From Acidipila sp. (GTDB taxonomy: Bacteria; Acidobacteriota; Terriglobia; Acidiferrales; UBA7541): a DNA stretch of 40,478 nt. The position numbers and the translations under genes were made by a program. Positions 17,691-25,608 of this stretch are shown in pieces (the stretch's first letter is position 1; every line of letters starts with the position of its first letter). The DNA lies in contig JAAFGT010000033.1 in the NCBI GenBank assembly GCA_010365215.1, forward strand, positions 1-40,478, in the 5' to 3' direction. The notes under the pieces were generated by a model, which saw nothing but the letters and a program-made list of their open reading frames with translations, searched no databases and had not been told where the DNA came from.

Positions 17691-18791
17691 ATGAAAAGTT
17701 CATTCGCAATGTGCGCCGTGGTCTTGCTCACGCCAGTATTGGCGCGTGCTCAGGCCCCAGGTGCGCAAAATGCCGAACGACCTGCGACGCCAGGCCCGTT
17801 GGGCGGCGCTTCGCGGCCCACCAACCTGGTGAAATATCACGTCACCATGAACGACGTGAAATACGTTTACGGCGTCGCTGCTCCGGTGGCCCGGCTGAAA
17901 TCCGGCGACTTTCTAGACACCAATACGGTGGACGCGTTCGGCAATGCCATTCAGAAGCCCGGCGACAGCCTCAGCCTGGTCAAGGGAGACAATCCCCTCA
18001 CCGGGCCGTTTTATATTGACGGCGCCGCGCCGGGCGATACCCTGGCGGTCAAAGTGATCAGCGTGGATGTTGACAGCAATCAAGGCGTAGGCGCGCTGGC
18101 TCCAGGCTTTGGGGCGCTCAACCCAACCGGTTACACACCGATGATCAGCCCCGGCGTCCCGGAGAAAATCTGGCTCTATCCCATCGACCACGCCAGCAAC
18201 ACGGCCACGTTTCACGCGCTCGATTCCAAATTTTCCGTCAAGATTCCGCTGCACCCGTTTCTCGGCTGCATCGGCGTGGCCCCGGCCGGTGGCGAGGCGC
18301 GCAGCTCGGTGGTGCCTGCGGAATTCGGCGGCAACATGGACGCGCCCGAAGTCAGCGCCGGAAACACGCTGTACCTGCCGGTCAATGTGGCCGGCGCGCT
18401 GCTGTATCTGGGCGACGGCCACGCGGCCATGGGCGACGGGGAAGTGGCCGGCACGGCCATCGAAGTTCCCTTGCGCGTGCGCCTGCAAGTGAGCGTGATC
18501 AAGGGCAAAACCATTGCCTGGCCGAGATTCGAAAATGACCAGGAGATCATGGCCGTGGGAGCCTACCGGCCGCTCGACGATGCGCTGCGCATCGCCTTCA
18601 GCGAAATGGTGAACTGGATGGAGGCGGATTACGGTTTCTCCAAGCTGGACGCCTACGAACTGCTTTCCAAGGTGGCGGAAATTCACCTGACGGAAATGGT
18701 GGACCCGAATTACGTGGTGATCGCCAAGATCAACAAAAAGTATTTGCCGCCGCGCCCCCCGGCGAAACCCACCGTGCAGCCCGCCGGGTAG
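17691..18791 (+). CDS. Exported acetamidase/formamidase family protein
   Basis: Member of the FmdA/AmdA family, which hydrolyses formamide, acetamide or related short amides to ammonia and the acid. The 366-residue product begins with a signal peptide (MKSSFAMCAVVLLTPVLARA-Q), so it is predicted to be periplasmic, unlike the classical cytosolic formamidases. Family blocks are IDGAAPGDTLAVKVISVDVD, HPFLGCIGVAP, PAEFGGNMDAPEVSAGNTLY and LYLGDGHAAMGDGEVAGTAI, the last with the conserved metal-binding HAAMGDGE. ATG at 17691 follows an AAGGAGAG ribosome-binding site. It starts 15 nt after the TonB receptor, suggesting that receptor and amidase handle the same or linked nitrogen compounds. The precise substrate cannot be read from the sequence. 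Confidence 0.88.
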   Translation: MKSSFAMCAVVLLTPVLARAQAPGAQNAERPATPGPLGGASRPTNLVKYHVTMNDVKYVYGVAAPVARLKSGDFLDTNTVDAFGNAIQKPGDSLSLVKGDNPLTGPFYIDGAAPGDTLAVKVISVDVDSNQGVGALAPGFGALNPTGYTPMISPGVPEKIWLYPIDHASNTATFHALDSKFSVKIPLHPFLGCIGVAPAGGEARSSVVPAEFGGNMDAPEVSAGNTLYLPVNVAGALLYLGDGHAAMGDGEVAGTAIEVPLRVRLQVSVIKGKTIAWPRFENDQEIMAVGAYRPLDDALRIAFSEMVNWMEADYGFSKLDAYELLSKVAEIHLTEMVDPNYVVIAKINKKYLPPRPPAKPTVQPAG

Positions 18792-18830
18792 ACCGCAATT
18801 CTGTTTAATTCGGGGATTTGCGGTGGCAGA

Positions 18831-18855
18831 GGCGAGGCTTGCCTCGCCCCTACGA
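18831..18855. repeat. Dispersed palindrome with CCCCTAC tail, copy a
   Basis: GGCGAGGC-TT-GCCTCGCC (8-bp perfect stem, 2-nt loop) followed by the tail CCTACGAG. It lies between the convergent amidase and beta-propeller genes. It shares the CCCCTAC tail, but not the stem sequence, with copies at 28239, 29417 and 39990. Confidence 0.65.
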
Positions 18856-18873
18856 GACCCAGCAACCCAAGAG

Positions 18874-18895
18874 CCGGTCAGGATGCCGGCGCTAC
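18874..18895. repeat. Short inverted repeat with GCTAC tail
   Basis: GCCGG and CCGGC flank TCAGGATG and are followed by GCTAC. It sits 19 nt after palindrome copy a and has the same stem-plus-CTAC layout, so it may be a diverged relative. Confidence 0.35.
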
Positions 18896-18900
18896 AAACA

Positions 18901-20022
18901 TCAAAACATTTTTATGGCGATGTCGCGGGGGCCCTGGCCTACGGGGATCAGCGTGAGCAGGCTGTTCGTGCGCGTGCGGATGATGGCCATATCGTTCGAG
19001 CCTTCGTTGACCACCAGCAGCAGAGTTTCGTCCGGCGTAAGCCGCGCCACCACCGGCCGCTGGCCCACAGCGATCGAGCCCTGCACCCGGCGAATGGCCA
19101 TATCCACCGGGATGATGCGGCCGGCGCCGGTATCCGTGACGTAGAGCGTTCCCGACTGCGCGCTGTACGCGCCATTCGATGGCGCGTTGCCCAGCGCGAT
19201 GTGGTCGCCCGTTTCATTCCGCCAGGTGTCGATTACGTCCAACCCGTGCGAATCCGCCGAGGGCACGTAGAGTTCGCCGCCATCCGCCGAGAGAATCAGC
19301 TCGCGCGGCTGGCTGCCCACCGCAAGATTCGCCAGCACGGTGCGCTGCGCCAGATCCACCACGGTAATCTGCGTGGAGCTGCCGGAAGCAATGAAGGCCT
19401 TGGAGCTGTCCGGCAGCACCACCATCTGCTCGGGCTGCGCGGCTACGGGGATGCGCGCCACCAGCGCCAGCGTAGCCGGGTCGATCAGCGAAAGGGAATT
19501 ATCGCCGCGACCGGTGACCAGCAGCAGTTTTCCGTCGGGCGTGGCGCGCACCAGCCAGGGTTTCTGGCCGACGCGCGCGCGAGCCACCACCGCGCGGGTG
19601 GCGCAGTCGATAGCCACGACCGTGCCGGCGCCGGAAGAGGCCACGTAGGCTTTGCGGCCGTCGTGCGAAAACTCGATGGCGAAAGGCCCGGCGCCCACGG
19701 GAATCTGCGCGGCCACCGCACCGCTGCGCGCGTCGATCACCCACGCCGTGCCTTTCTCCGTGCTCACGCCCCAGATTTCTTCGCGCGTGGGGTGCACGCG
19801 AATGCCCGAGGGCCGCGGCCCCACGGAAATCTGCGCGCGCACGGAGAGGGCTACCAGATCGACTACGGTGACGCTGGCGTCGCCGGCATTGGCCACGTAG
19901 GCGTAAAGATGCTGGCCGGGGCCGAGCACCGCGGCGCGGTTGTCTTTCGCCACCTGGCGCGCCACGCCGCCGAGCAGCAGCAGCAGTGCGAAGAGCAGGC
20001 GGTAATTTATACGGCCACGCAT
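18901..20022 (-). CDS. Exported YVTN-type beta-propeller protein
   Basis: Secreted or periplasmic seven-bladed beta-propeller of the YVTN/YncE group. With the ATG at 20022 the product is 373 aa and begins with a signal peptide (MRGRINYRLLFALLLLLGGV). The frame is open 52 codons further upstream, but that part is low-complexity and would bury the signal peptide. The mature part repeats a unit of about 42 residues with the pattern YVAN-x-SVTVVDL-x-V-A-x-I-x-VG-x-x-P-x-x-I, for example LYAYVANAGDASVTVVDL, KAYVASSGAGTVVAIDCATR and LYVTDTGAGRIIPVDMAIRR. No catalytic residues are visible; roles in binding surface ligands or as an accessory to oxidoreductases are known for the fold. It converges on the amidase gene and diverges from the small Cys-rich gene. 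Confidence 0.8.
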   Translation of the reverse strand: MRGRINYRLLFALLLLLGGVARQVAKDNRAAVLGPGQHLYAYVANAGDASVTVVDLVALSVRAQISVGPRPSGIRVHPTREEIWGVSTEKGTAWVIDARSGAVAAQIPVGAGPFAIEFSHDGRKAYVASSGAGTVVAIDCATRAVVARARVGQKPWLVRATPDGKLLLVTGRGDNSLSLIDPATLALVARIPVAAQPEQMVVLPDSSKAFIASGSSTQITVVDLAQRTVLANLAVGSQPRELILSADGGELYVPSADSHGLDVIDTWRNETGDHIALGNAPSNGAYSAQSGTLYVTDTGAGRIIPVDMAIRRVQGSIAVGQRPVVARLTPDETLLLVVNEGSNDMAIIRTRTNSLLTLIPVGQGPRDIAIKMF

Positions 20023-20030
20023 GTTTTTCC

Positions 20031-20053
20031 AGCACAGCCACTCTTGACCGTGC
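20031..20053. repeat. Dispersed palindrome of the CACAGCCA family, diverged copy
   Basis: Read on the minus strand, this 23-nt element matches 20 of 23 positions of the hairpin at 24259-24281. Two of the three differences fall in the stem and weaken it. It lies 9 nt upstream of the beta-propeller gene start. Confidence 0.5.
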
Positions 20054-20250
20054 GCTTTTTGCCCGGCGGCCGCCGCGCCAGCGGCCGAATCACGCTGCCG
20101 CCGCACAGACCAGCGCCGCATCGGCACGGCAATCCCCGAGTTTACTTCATCCGCGCGAGAGGTCGCAATTGCCGGCAAAGTTTGCGTCTCGCGGCCGCCG
20201 CCGCCCTGCTAGACTCTGAAGCGAAAAGAGCGGCTCAAGAAGGATTGCAG

Positions 20251-20481
20251 ATGCATGTCTATCTGGTAGTCGATTGCAAGACGCCTGGTTGCAGTTCGAT
20301 TCACGTTTTAAGATATTTAGGCGAGAAGGGGCTGGCTCCGGAACAGACAAACGTATCCATACCTGCGCCGTTGTTGATTCATTGTCCCAAGTGCACTACG
20401 GCGCATGACTATGCCCGGTCGCCGGTTCGACGAGTGGATATGGAAGAGCCTCCTCCGTTTCTGTTTCAAGACAAGATCTAG
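20251..20481 (+). CDS. Small Cys-rich (zinc-ribbon-like) protein
   Basis: A 76-residue protein with two cysteine pairs, C9/C14 (VDCKTPGC) and C45/C48 (HCPKC), plus H52, a likely single-zinc ribbon. The C-terminus is acidic and Pro-rich (MEEPPPF). The ATG at 20251 has AAGGA about 7 nt upstream. The frame is open far upstream, but that is a shadow of the opposite-strand propeller gene, and the protein-like part starts here. No function can be named; a small nucleic-acid or protein adaptor role is possible. It is divergent from the propeller gene (228 nt apart) and convergent with the CPBP protease gene. Confidence 0.7.
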   Translation: MHVYLVVDCKTPGCSSIHVLRYLGEKGLAPEQTNVSIPAPLLIHCPKCTTAHDYARSPVRRVDMEEPPPFLFQDKI

Positions 20482-20561
20482 TCATTGGCCCTTCCTTTAC
20501 ACTTTGCGCCCATCGTTGGTCATCGCCGTGAAGCCTGGCAAATGCCACGCGACTGCTCTGC

Positions 20562-21260
20562 CTATTTGAAGATTAAATGAGCGACCGCGGATTCGACATT
20601 ACAGTAAATGATGGCCACCGCAGTCAGGTCGAATGCGGCATGCGCACACATCAGCATCCAGATCCGCCCAGTGACCGCGAAGATGGTCCCGAACACGAGA
20701 CCCGAAATAGTCGCCTGTTGGACACCGGCCAGACCTTGGTCGAAGTAGTGGATCGACCCAAACATTGCAGCCGTTATCAGCACGGTCACGATCTGGGCGG
20801 GCAGGCTCCGTCCCAGCAGCTTGCCGAATCGTTCGAACAGGTACCCGCGGAATACCGTCTCCTCCCCGAAGCCCGCGACGACAATCATGGTCCACACGGC
20901 TGCCGGGAGCGCAGCCGGATTTCCGACCAGATAATGGTAGGTCTGATTAATTGGACTGGCCCCGAGAAGGGGCATGACGATCGCCTTCATGAGGAATTTA
21001 AAAAATATCCCGAAAGTGATGCCGGCTACCAGGCTCGCTATCCAATTCTTGGGCCGCACGTAGCCGATCTCGCGCCATGGCGTGCGCGACATTCTGGTCC
21101 ACTCCAGAACCAGCACAGCACTGAGCGGTGCGAGGATCTGACCGGCAGCAATGACGACTATTGCGAGGATGCCCAGAGGCCCGAATCCTCGTAGCTCAGC
21201 GGCGAATCGATCTTGGGGAGGTGGGGAGGATGAATTCGCAATTCCGGCCGCATCGCTCAT
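20562..21260 (-). CDS. CPBP-family intramembrane metalloprotease
   Basis: Membrane protease of the CPBP (CAAX protease and bacteriocin-processing, Abi) family. Three signature motifs are visible: EETVFRGYLFERF (EExxxR), then SIHYFDQG with the conserved His, and CAHAAFDLTA with the last His near the C-terminus. About six to seven hydrophobic segments surround them. The ATG at 21260 (MSDAAGIANSSSPP) gives 232 aa and has GGAG about 9 nt upstream. The frame continues 62 codons further upstream, but that part overlaps the intergenic hairpin and lacks protein character. Such proteins cleave prenylated or membrane-linked substrates or give bacteriocin self-immunity; the substrate here is unknown. 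It is divergent from the kinase-propeller gene. Confidence 0.85.
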   Translation of the reverse strand: MSDAAGIANSSSPPPQDRFAAELRGFGPLGILAIVVIAAGQILAPLSAVLVLEWTRMSRTPWREIGYVRPKNWIASLVAGITFGIFFKFLMKAIVMPLLGASPINQTYHYLVGNPAALPAAVWTMIVVAGFGEETVFRGYLFERFGKLLGRSLPAQIVTVLITAAMFGSIHYFDQGLAGVQQATISGLVFGTIFAVTGRIWMLMCAHAAFDLTAVAIIYCNVESAVAHLIFK

Positions 21261-21378
21261 TTTACCGGCTCCATTCGCACCGATACTGTCCGACACGAGG
21301 GTATGGTCTTCACGGTACACCCGGCGCGCGAGAGTGCGCAAATGTGACAACGCCGATTCACTTCGGCTTTCCCGCTCC

Positions 21379-21409
21379 GTCAGCGCCAGCGTAAGCTGGC
21401 GACACTGAC
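21379..21409. repeat. Hairpin in the CPBP/kinase divergent region
   Basis: CGCCAGC-GTAA-GCTGGCG forms a perfect 7-bp stem (21384-21401), and outer GTCAG/CTGAC arms extend it with a 3-nt bulge. It looks like another short dispersed palindrome rather than a terminator, since no T-run follows on either strand. Confidence 0.45.
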
Positions 21410-21480
21410 GCCAGGCCGTTTCGAGAAGCCAAATGCCGTTTCGCAAGCCGGCTTCGATACCGCATATCGTTTTCCGGGGT

Positions 21481-21486
21481 TATAAT
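21481..21486 (+). promoter_or_regulatory. TATAAT -10 box of the kinase-propeller gene
   Basis: A perfect TATAAT ends 11 nt before the ATG at 21498. Transcription would start about 4-5 nt before the start codon, so the mRNA would be leaderless or nearly so. This agrees with the absence of a ribosome-binding site. No good -35 is seen. Confidence 0.55.
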
Positions 21487-21497
21487 CGCGCCCGCTT

Positions 21498-24245
21498 ATG
21501 CCTCTCGCTCCCGGCACACATTTTGGCCCTTATGAAATTACCGCGCCGCTCGGAGCGGGCGGGATGGGAGAGGTGTATCGCGCGCGCGACACGCGCCTGG
21601 GACGCGACGTAGCCATCAAGGTTCTTCCCGCCGATCATTCTTCCGATCCCGCGCGCAAACAGCGCTTCGAACGCGAAGCGAAAGCCATTTCCAGCCTCAA
21701 TCATCCGCACATCTGCGTGCTGCATGACGTCGGCCATCAGGATGGCATCGACTATCTGGTGATGGAGTGCGTCGAAGGCGAAACTCTCGCCAAGCGCCTG
21801 GAGAAGGGCGCGCTGCCACTCGAACAGGTGCTGAAGTTCGGCGCGCAAATTGGCGACGCGCTGGACAAGGCGCATCGCAGCGGCGTGGTGCACCGCGACC
21901 TCAAGCCGGGCAACATCATGCTCACACCCACCGGCGCAAAGCTGCTGGATTTCGGCCTGGCCAAATCCGCCGCACCGCTGGCGGACATGGCCACTCTTAC
22001 CGCAGCCGCGCACCCGGCGGGGCAACCTGCACAGGCCCACCCAGTCACCGTGCAGGGAACTATCGTGGGCACCATTCAATATATGTCGCCCGAGCAGATC
22101 GAAGGAAAAGAGCTGGACGGCCGCAGCGACATTTTTTCCTTTGGCGCCGTGCTTTACGAAATGCTGACTGGCCAGCGCGCCTTCCCGGGCAAGAGCCAGC
22201 TCAGCGTGGTCTCCGCGATCCTGGAAAAAGAACCCGCGCCCATCAGCACTGTGAAACCCATGACCCCGCCGGTGCTGGACCGCGCGATCCGCCGGTGCCT
22301 GGCCAAAGACCCGGAAGATCGCTGGCAGACCGCGCGCGACCTGGCTATCGAATTAAAATGGATCGGCGAACCGGGCTCGCAAACCATAGCGCCCGCGCTG
22401 GCAGGGCTGCGCTCACCAAACAAAACCTCCACGCGCGTGGCCTGGTCGGCAGCTCTCGTGCTGGCCCTCACCGCCATCGCTTTCGCCGCCGCTTTTTTTC
22501 TGCGTACCCCGAAGCTACCGCAGCCTGTTCGCCTGAGCGCGGAAATTGGCGCGGACGCAACGCTGTACACCAACTTTGGGCCCGCTGTAATTCTTTCCCC
22601 CAACGGCACGCGACTGGTATTCGCCGCCGCCGGCTCCGACCAGAAGCAGCGCATCTACGTCCGCTCGCTCGACCAGTTGCAGGCTACCGTCCTTGCCGGC
22701 ACGGAGAACGCGCGTGATCCCTTCTTTTCGCCCGACGGCCAATGGATTGCCTTCTTTGCAGACGACAAGCTAAAGAAGATCTCTGTCCAGGGCGGCGCGG
22801 CAGCCACACTTTGCGATGCTCCCAACGGCCGCGGCGGAAGCTGGGCCGAAGACGGAACCATCGTGTTCGCGCCGGATATGAACGTGGGTTTATACAAAGT
22901 CTCCTCGGAGGGAGGCAGAACCGAAGCGCTCACCACGCTCGATCAGCAAACCGGCGAAGTCACGCACCGCTGGCCCCAGGTACTGCCCGGAGGCAAGGCC
23001 GTACTGTTCACGTCCAGCACTGACGGGGCCAACTATGAGGACGCCGAGATGGTCGTGTACTCGATAGCCGGAGGACAGCGAAAGACGGTGCAGCGAGGCG
23101 GATTTTACGTCCACTATCTACCCAGCGGCCACCTGGTCTATATGCACGAGGGCAGAATGTTTGCCGTAGCCTTCGATCTGAAACGCCTGGAGGTGACCAG
23201 CCCACCAGCGCCGATTCTCGATGGTGTGGTCACCGATCCCGGCCGTGGCGGGGCGCAGTTCTCCGCTTCTGAAACCGGAAACCTCGTGTATATCGGCGGC
23301 GCCAGCACCACTCGATACGTCTCTATCTACTGGATGGACCGCGCGGGCAAATTCACGCCCTTACGCGAGACTCCCGCCGCCTACTCCAATCCCGCGTTCT
23401 CCCCCGACGGGAAACGCTTGGCCGTGGAAATCTTTGACCGGGGGTCCGAAGTCTGGGTGGACGACTGGGCCCGCGACAGTCTCACACGTTTAACTTTTGC
23501 CGAGAAAGTAAACTCGAATCCGGTTTGGACTCCCGACGGCCAAAGACTCGTTTATTCCTCTGAGGAGAAAGGCGGGACGCTAAACCTCTGGTGGAAACGT
23601 GCCGATGGCGCCGGGAATGCCCAGCGCCTTACGCAAAGCAAGAACGCGCAGTACGCACGATCCTGGCGCTCCGACGGCAAGGTCCTGGCGTTCGAGCAAT
23701 TCAACCCCGGCACCAAGATGGACATCATGACGCTGACCGTCGAAGGCAACGAAAAGTCCGGCTGGCAACCCGGAGAGGCAAAGCCCTTCGTGAACACTTC
23801 CTTCACCGAATCGGCCCCCGCGTTCTCCCCGGACGGTCGTTGGCTCGCCTATCAGTCCAATGAATCCGGGAATGACGAAGTGTATGTTCGTGCTTTTCCC
23901 GGCCCGGGGGGCAAGGGGCAGGTTTCCACCGGCGGCGGCGGCTTCCCCAAGTGGTCCCACAACGGCAAGGAGCTTTTTTTTCGTACTGCCGACAGCAGGA
24001 TCATGGTGGCCACCTACATCACTTCCGCCGACTCCTTCCACGCGGATAAGCCGCAACTCTGGTCCCCCGGCCAGTTTGCCCCCCGATTAATCCTCGATTA
24101 CAACTTCGACCTGCACCCCGATGGCACGCGCTTCGCCGTGCTGAAGGCCCCTGGCGCCGGAGAAGCTCCCAAAGTGGACAAGGTCAGCTTCATCTTCAAC
24201 TTCTTCGACGAGCTTCGCCGCAAAGTTCCCACCGGCAAGAACTGA
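21498..24245 (+). CDS. Ser/Thr protein kinase with TM helix and TolB/PD40 propeller
   Basis: Transmembrane receptor-like Hanks-type kinase, a design common in Acidobacteriota. The kinase domain (about residues 10-280) is complete: Gly loop LGAGGMGEV (18-26), ATP-binding K41 (VAIK), catalytic HRDLKPGN (132-139), DFG (151-153), and an APE-like SPEQ (197-200). A low-complexity Ala/Pro insertion (about 165-183) lies in the activation segment. One membrane helix (about 314-335) follows. An outer C-terminal part (340-915) is built of PD40/TolB-like propeller blades, recognisable by repeated FSPDGQWIAF, FSPDGKRLAV and FSPDGRWLAYQSNESG units. The propeller probably senses a periplasmic ligand or protein and controls the cytoplasmic kinase; the ligand is unknown. 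Length is 915 aa. Confidence 0.92.
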   Translation: MPLAPGTHFGPYEITAPLGAGGMGEVYRARDTRLGRDVAIKVLPADHSSDPARKQRFEREAKAISSLNHPHICVLHDVGHQDGIDYLVMECVEGETLAKRLEKGALPLEQVLKFGAQIGDALDKAHRSGVVHRDLKPGNIMLTPTGAKLLDFGLAKSAAPLADMATLTAAAHPAGQPAQAHPVTVQGTIVGTIQYMSPEQIEGKELDGRSDIFSFGAVLYEMLTGQRAFPGKSQLSVVSAILEKEPAPISTVKPMTPPVLDRAIRRCLAKDPEDRWQTARDLAIELKWIGEPGSQTIAPALAGLRSPNKTSTRVAWSAALVLALTAIAFAAAFFLRTPKLPQPVRLSAEIGADATLYTNFGPAVILSPNGTRLVFAAAGSDQKQRIYVRSLDQLQATVLAGTENARDPFFSPDGQWIAFFADDKLKKISVQGGAAATLCDAPNGRGGSWAEDGTIVFAPDMNVGLYKVSSEGGRTEALTTLDQQTGEVTHRWPQVLPGGKAVLFTSSTDGANYEDAEMVVYSIAGGQRKTVQRGGFYVHYLPSGHLVYMHEGRMFAVAFDLKRLEVTSPPAPILDGVVTDPGRGGAQFSASETGNLVYIGGASTTRYVSIYWMDRAGKFTPLRETPAAYSNPAFSPDGKRLAVEIFDRGSEVWVDDWARDSLTRLTFAEKVNSNPVWTPDGQRLVYSSEEKGGTLNLWWKRADGAGNAQRLTQSKNAQYARSWRSDGKVLAFEQFNPGTKMDIMTLTVEGNEKSGWQPGEAKPFVNTSFTESAPAFSPDGRWLAYQSNESGNDEVYVRAFPGPGGKGQVSTGGGGFPKWSHNGKELFFRTADSRIMVATYITSADSFHADKPQLWSPGQFAPRLILDYNFDLHPDGTRFAVLKAPGAGEAPKVDKVSFIFNFFDELRRKVPTGKN

Positions 24246-24257
24246 CGCGGGCCCGCG
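24246..24257. repeat. Palindrome directly after the kinase stop
   Basis: CGCGGGCCCGCG, a perfect 12-bp palindrome starting on the base after the TGA and followed immediately by the 24-nt hairpin at 24258. Confidence 0.4.
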
Positions 24258-24281
24258 AGCACAGCCAAGCGTGGCTGTGCT
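24258..24281. repeat. Perfect hairpin of the CACAGCCA family after the kinase gene
   Basis: AGCACAGCCA and TGGCTGTGCT form a perfect 10-bp stem around AGCG. There is no T-run, so it is not a classic intrinsic terminator, though it could slow polymerase or protect the mRNA end. A diverged copy (20 of 23 matches) is at 20031-20053. Confidence 0.6.
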
Positions 24282-24486
24282 GCACAAACGATTCGAGCGG
24301 TGCCGTTTGCGGAGGCGGCGAATCATCGGATAGAATGGGGAATTACACTCACAGCGTTTCAAGTTATGAGCACTCGCAGGGCGCGCGCGACGGTAAAGCG
24401 CCATTTACGGAAGTGTATGCCGATGAGTGCAGCGCCTGATCGCAACGCGCTGGCTACACAAATAACCACTGACGTTTGGGGGCGGT

Positions 24487-25608
24487 ATGGCCACGCGGCC
24501 GCGGATAGGGATGCACACTTCGATTGCCGGTGATTGCGCGCAGGCGCTGGAGATTGCCCACGGTCTGGGATGCAACGCCTTGCAGATTTTTTCCGGCAGC
24601 CCGCGCATGTGGCCGCGGCCGGACAGCAAGGGAATCGCGCCGGAGGTTGCCGAACGCTTTCGCGCGCGCCGCGCGGAGCTGGGCATCGGGCCTCTGGCCA
24701 TTCACGCCAACTATCTGATCAATCTCGCTTCCAATGACCCGTTTCTCTGGACGCGCTCGGTGGCGGCGTTTCGCGACGAGATTGTGCGCGGCGAAGCGCT
24801 GGGCGCGGAGTTTCTGATTCTGCATCCGGGTTCTTCCTGCGGCGGCGAAGTTGCGCCGGCCATTGCCCGCGTCGCGCGCGGCTTGCTGGAAGCCGCGCAG
24901 GGCTTCGACGGCAGACGGGTGCGCATCCTGCTCGAAAACACCGCCGGGCAGGGATTTTGCGTGGGTTGCAAACTGGAAGAGCTGCGCGAGATTCTAGACC
25001 TGTGCGCCGCGGATAGTTCCGGGCCCGCCATGGGAGTCTGCCTCGATACCGCGCACCTGTTTGCCGCGGGCTATGAGATTCACACCGCCGAAGGACTGGA
25101 GCGCACCATCGAGGAGATTGAGCGCGTGCTGGGGCTCGCGCGCGTGCATGTGATCCACGTGAACGATTCCAAGACCGCGTTCGGCTCGCGCGTGGATCGC
25201 CACCAGCACATGGGCCGCGGCGAGATCGGGCGCGAAGCGCTCACCAGGGTGCTCAACCATCCGCGGCTGCGCGACGCCGAGCGCGCGTTTTTGCTGGAGA
25301 CGCCCATCGACAAGCGTGGCGACGACCGCGAAAATGTGCGCGCGCTGTGGGAAATGATGGACCCGGAAAATATCCCGGTGATGCGCCGCGGCGCAGGCCA
25401 CCGCGTGATACGCGATGGTTTCCGCAAGAAAAAACCCACTACTGCCACAACCCGCAAAAAACCAGCCGGCTCACGCACGCAGAAATCAACGCGATCGAAG
25501 CCGCGCACACGCAGCACTCCGGTACGGGCGAAGCGGGCCTCGTTCGCGGCGGCAAGACGCAAACGCTCCGCCGCCGCATCACCCAGGAAGGCCAAGACTC
25601 GTGTCTGA
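24487..25608 (+). CDS. nfo: Endonuclease IV (AP endonuclease) with Lys/Arg-rich tail
   Basis: Deoxyribonuclease IV cuts DNA 5' to abasic sites in base excision repair. All nine metal ligands of the three-zinc site can be placed by the family pattern: H73, H113, E150 (RILLEN), D187 and H190 (CLDTAH), H224 (HVIHVND), D237 and H239 (DRHQH), and E271 (LLET). The catalytic domain ends near residue 308, the normal length. A tail of about 63 residues follows, made almost only of Lys, Arg, Ser, Thr, Ala and Pro ([17 protein letters not shown] and similar), like histone H1 C-termini. The ATG at 24487 has GGGGGCGG just upstream. The tail overlaps the leuS start by 8 nt, so the two are probably co-translated. 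Confidence 0.92.
   Translation: MATRPRIGMHTSIAGDCAQALEIAHGLGCNALQIFSGSPRMWPRPDSKGIAPEVAERFRARRAELGIGPLAIHANYLINLASNDPFLWTRSVAAFRDEIVRGEALGAEFLILHPGSSCGGEVAPAIARVARGLLEAAQGFDGRRVRILLENTAGQGFCVGCKLEELREILDLCAADSSGPAMGVCLDTAHLFAAGYEIHTAEGLERTIEEIERVLGLARVHVIHVNDSKTAFGSRVDRHQHMGRGEIGREALTRVLNHPRLRDAERAFLLETPIDKRGDDRENVRALWEMMDPENIPVMRRGAGHRVIRDGFRKKKPTTATTRKKPAGSRTQKSTRSKPRTRSTPVRAKRASFAAARRKRSAAASPRKAKTRV

Noticed and set aside
18823-20250. Long plus-strand extension of the small Cys-rich gene
   Set aside because: It lies opposite the beta-propeller gene, is Arg/His-rich and shadow-like, and crosses intergenic repeats; only the last 76 codons are protein-like.
24246-24281. Intrinsic terminator after the kinase gene
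   Set aside because: The hairpin is strong, but no T-run follows on either strand and a similar element occurs upstream of another gene, so it is listed as a repeat.
24300-24533. Small open frame upstream of and into nfo
   Set aside because: It overlaps the nfo start in another frame, has no protein character and no ribosome-binding site.
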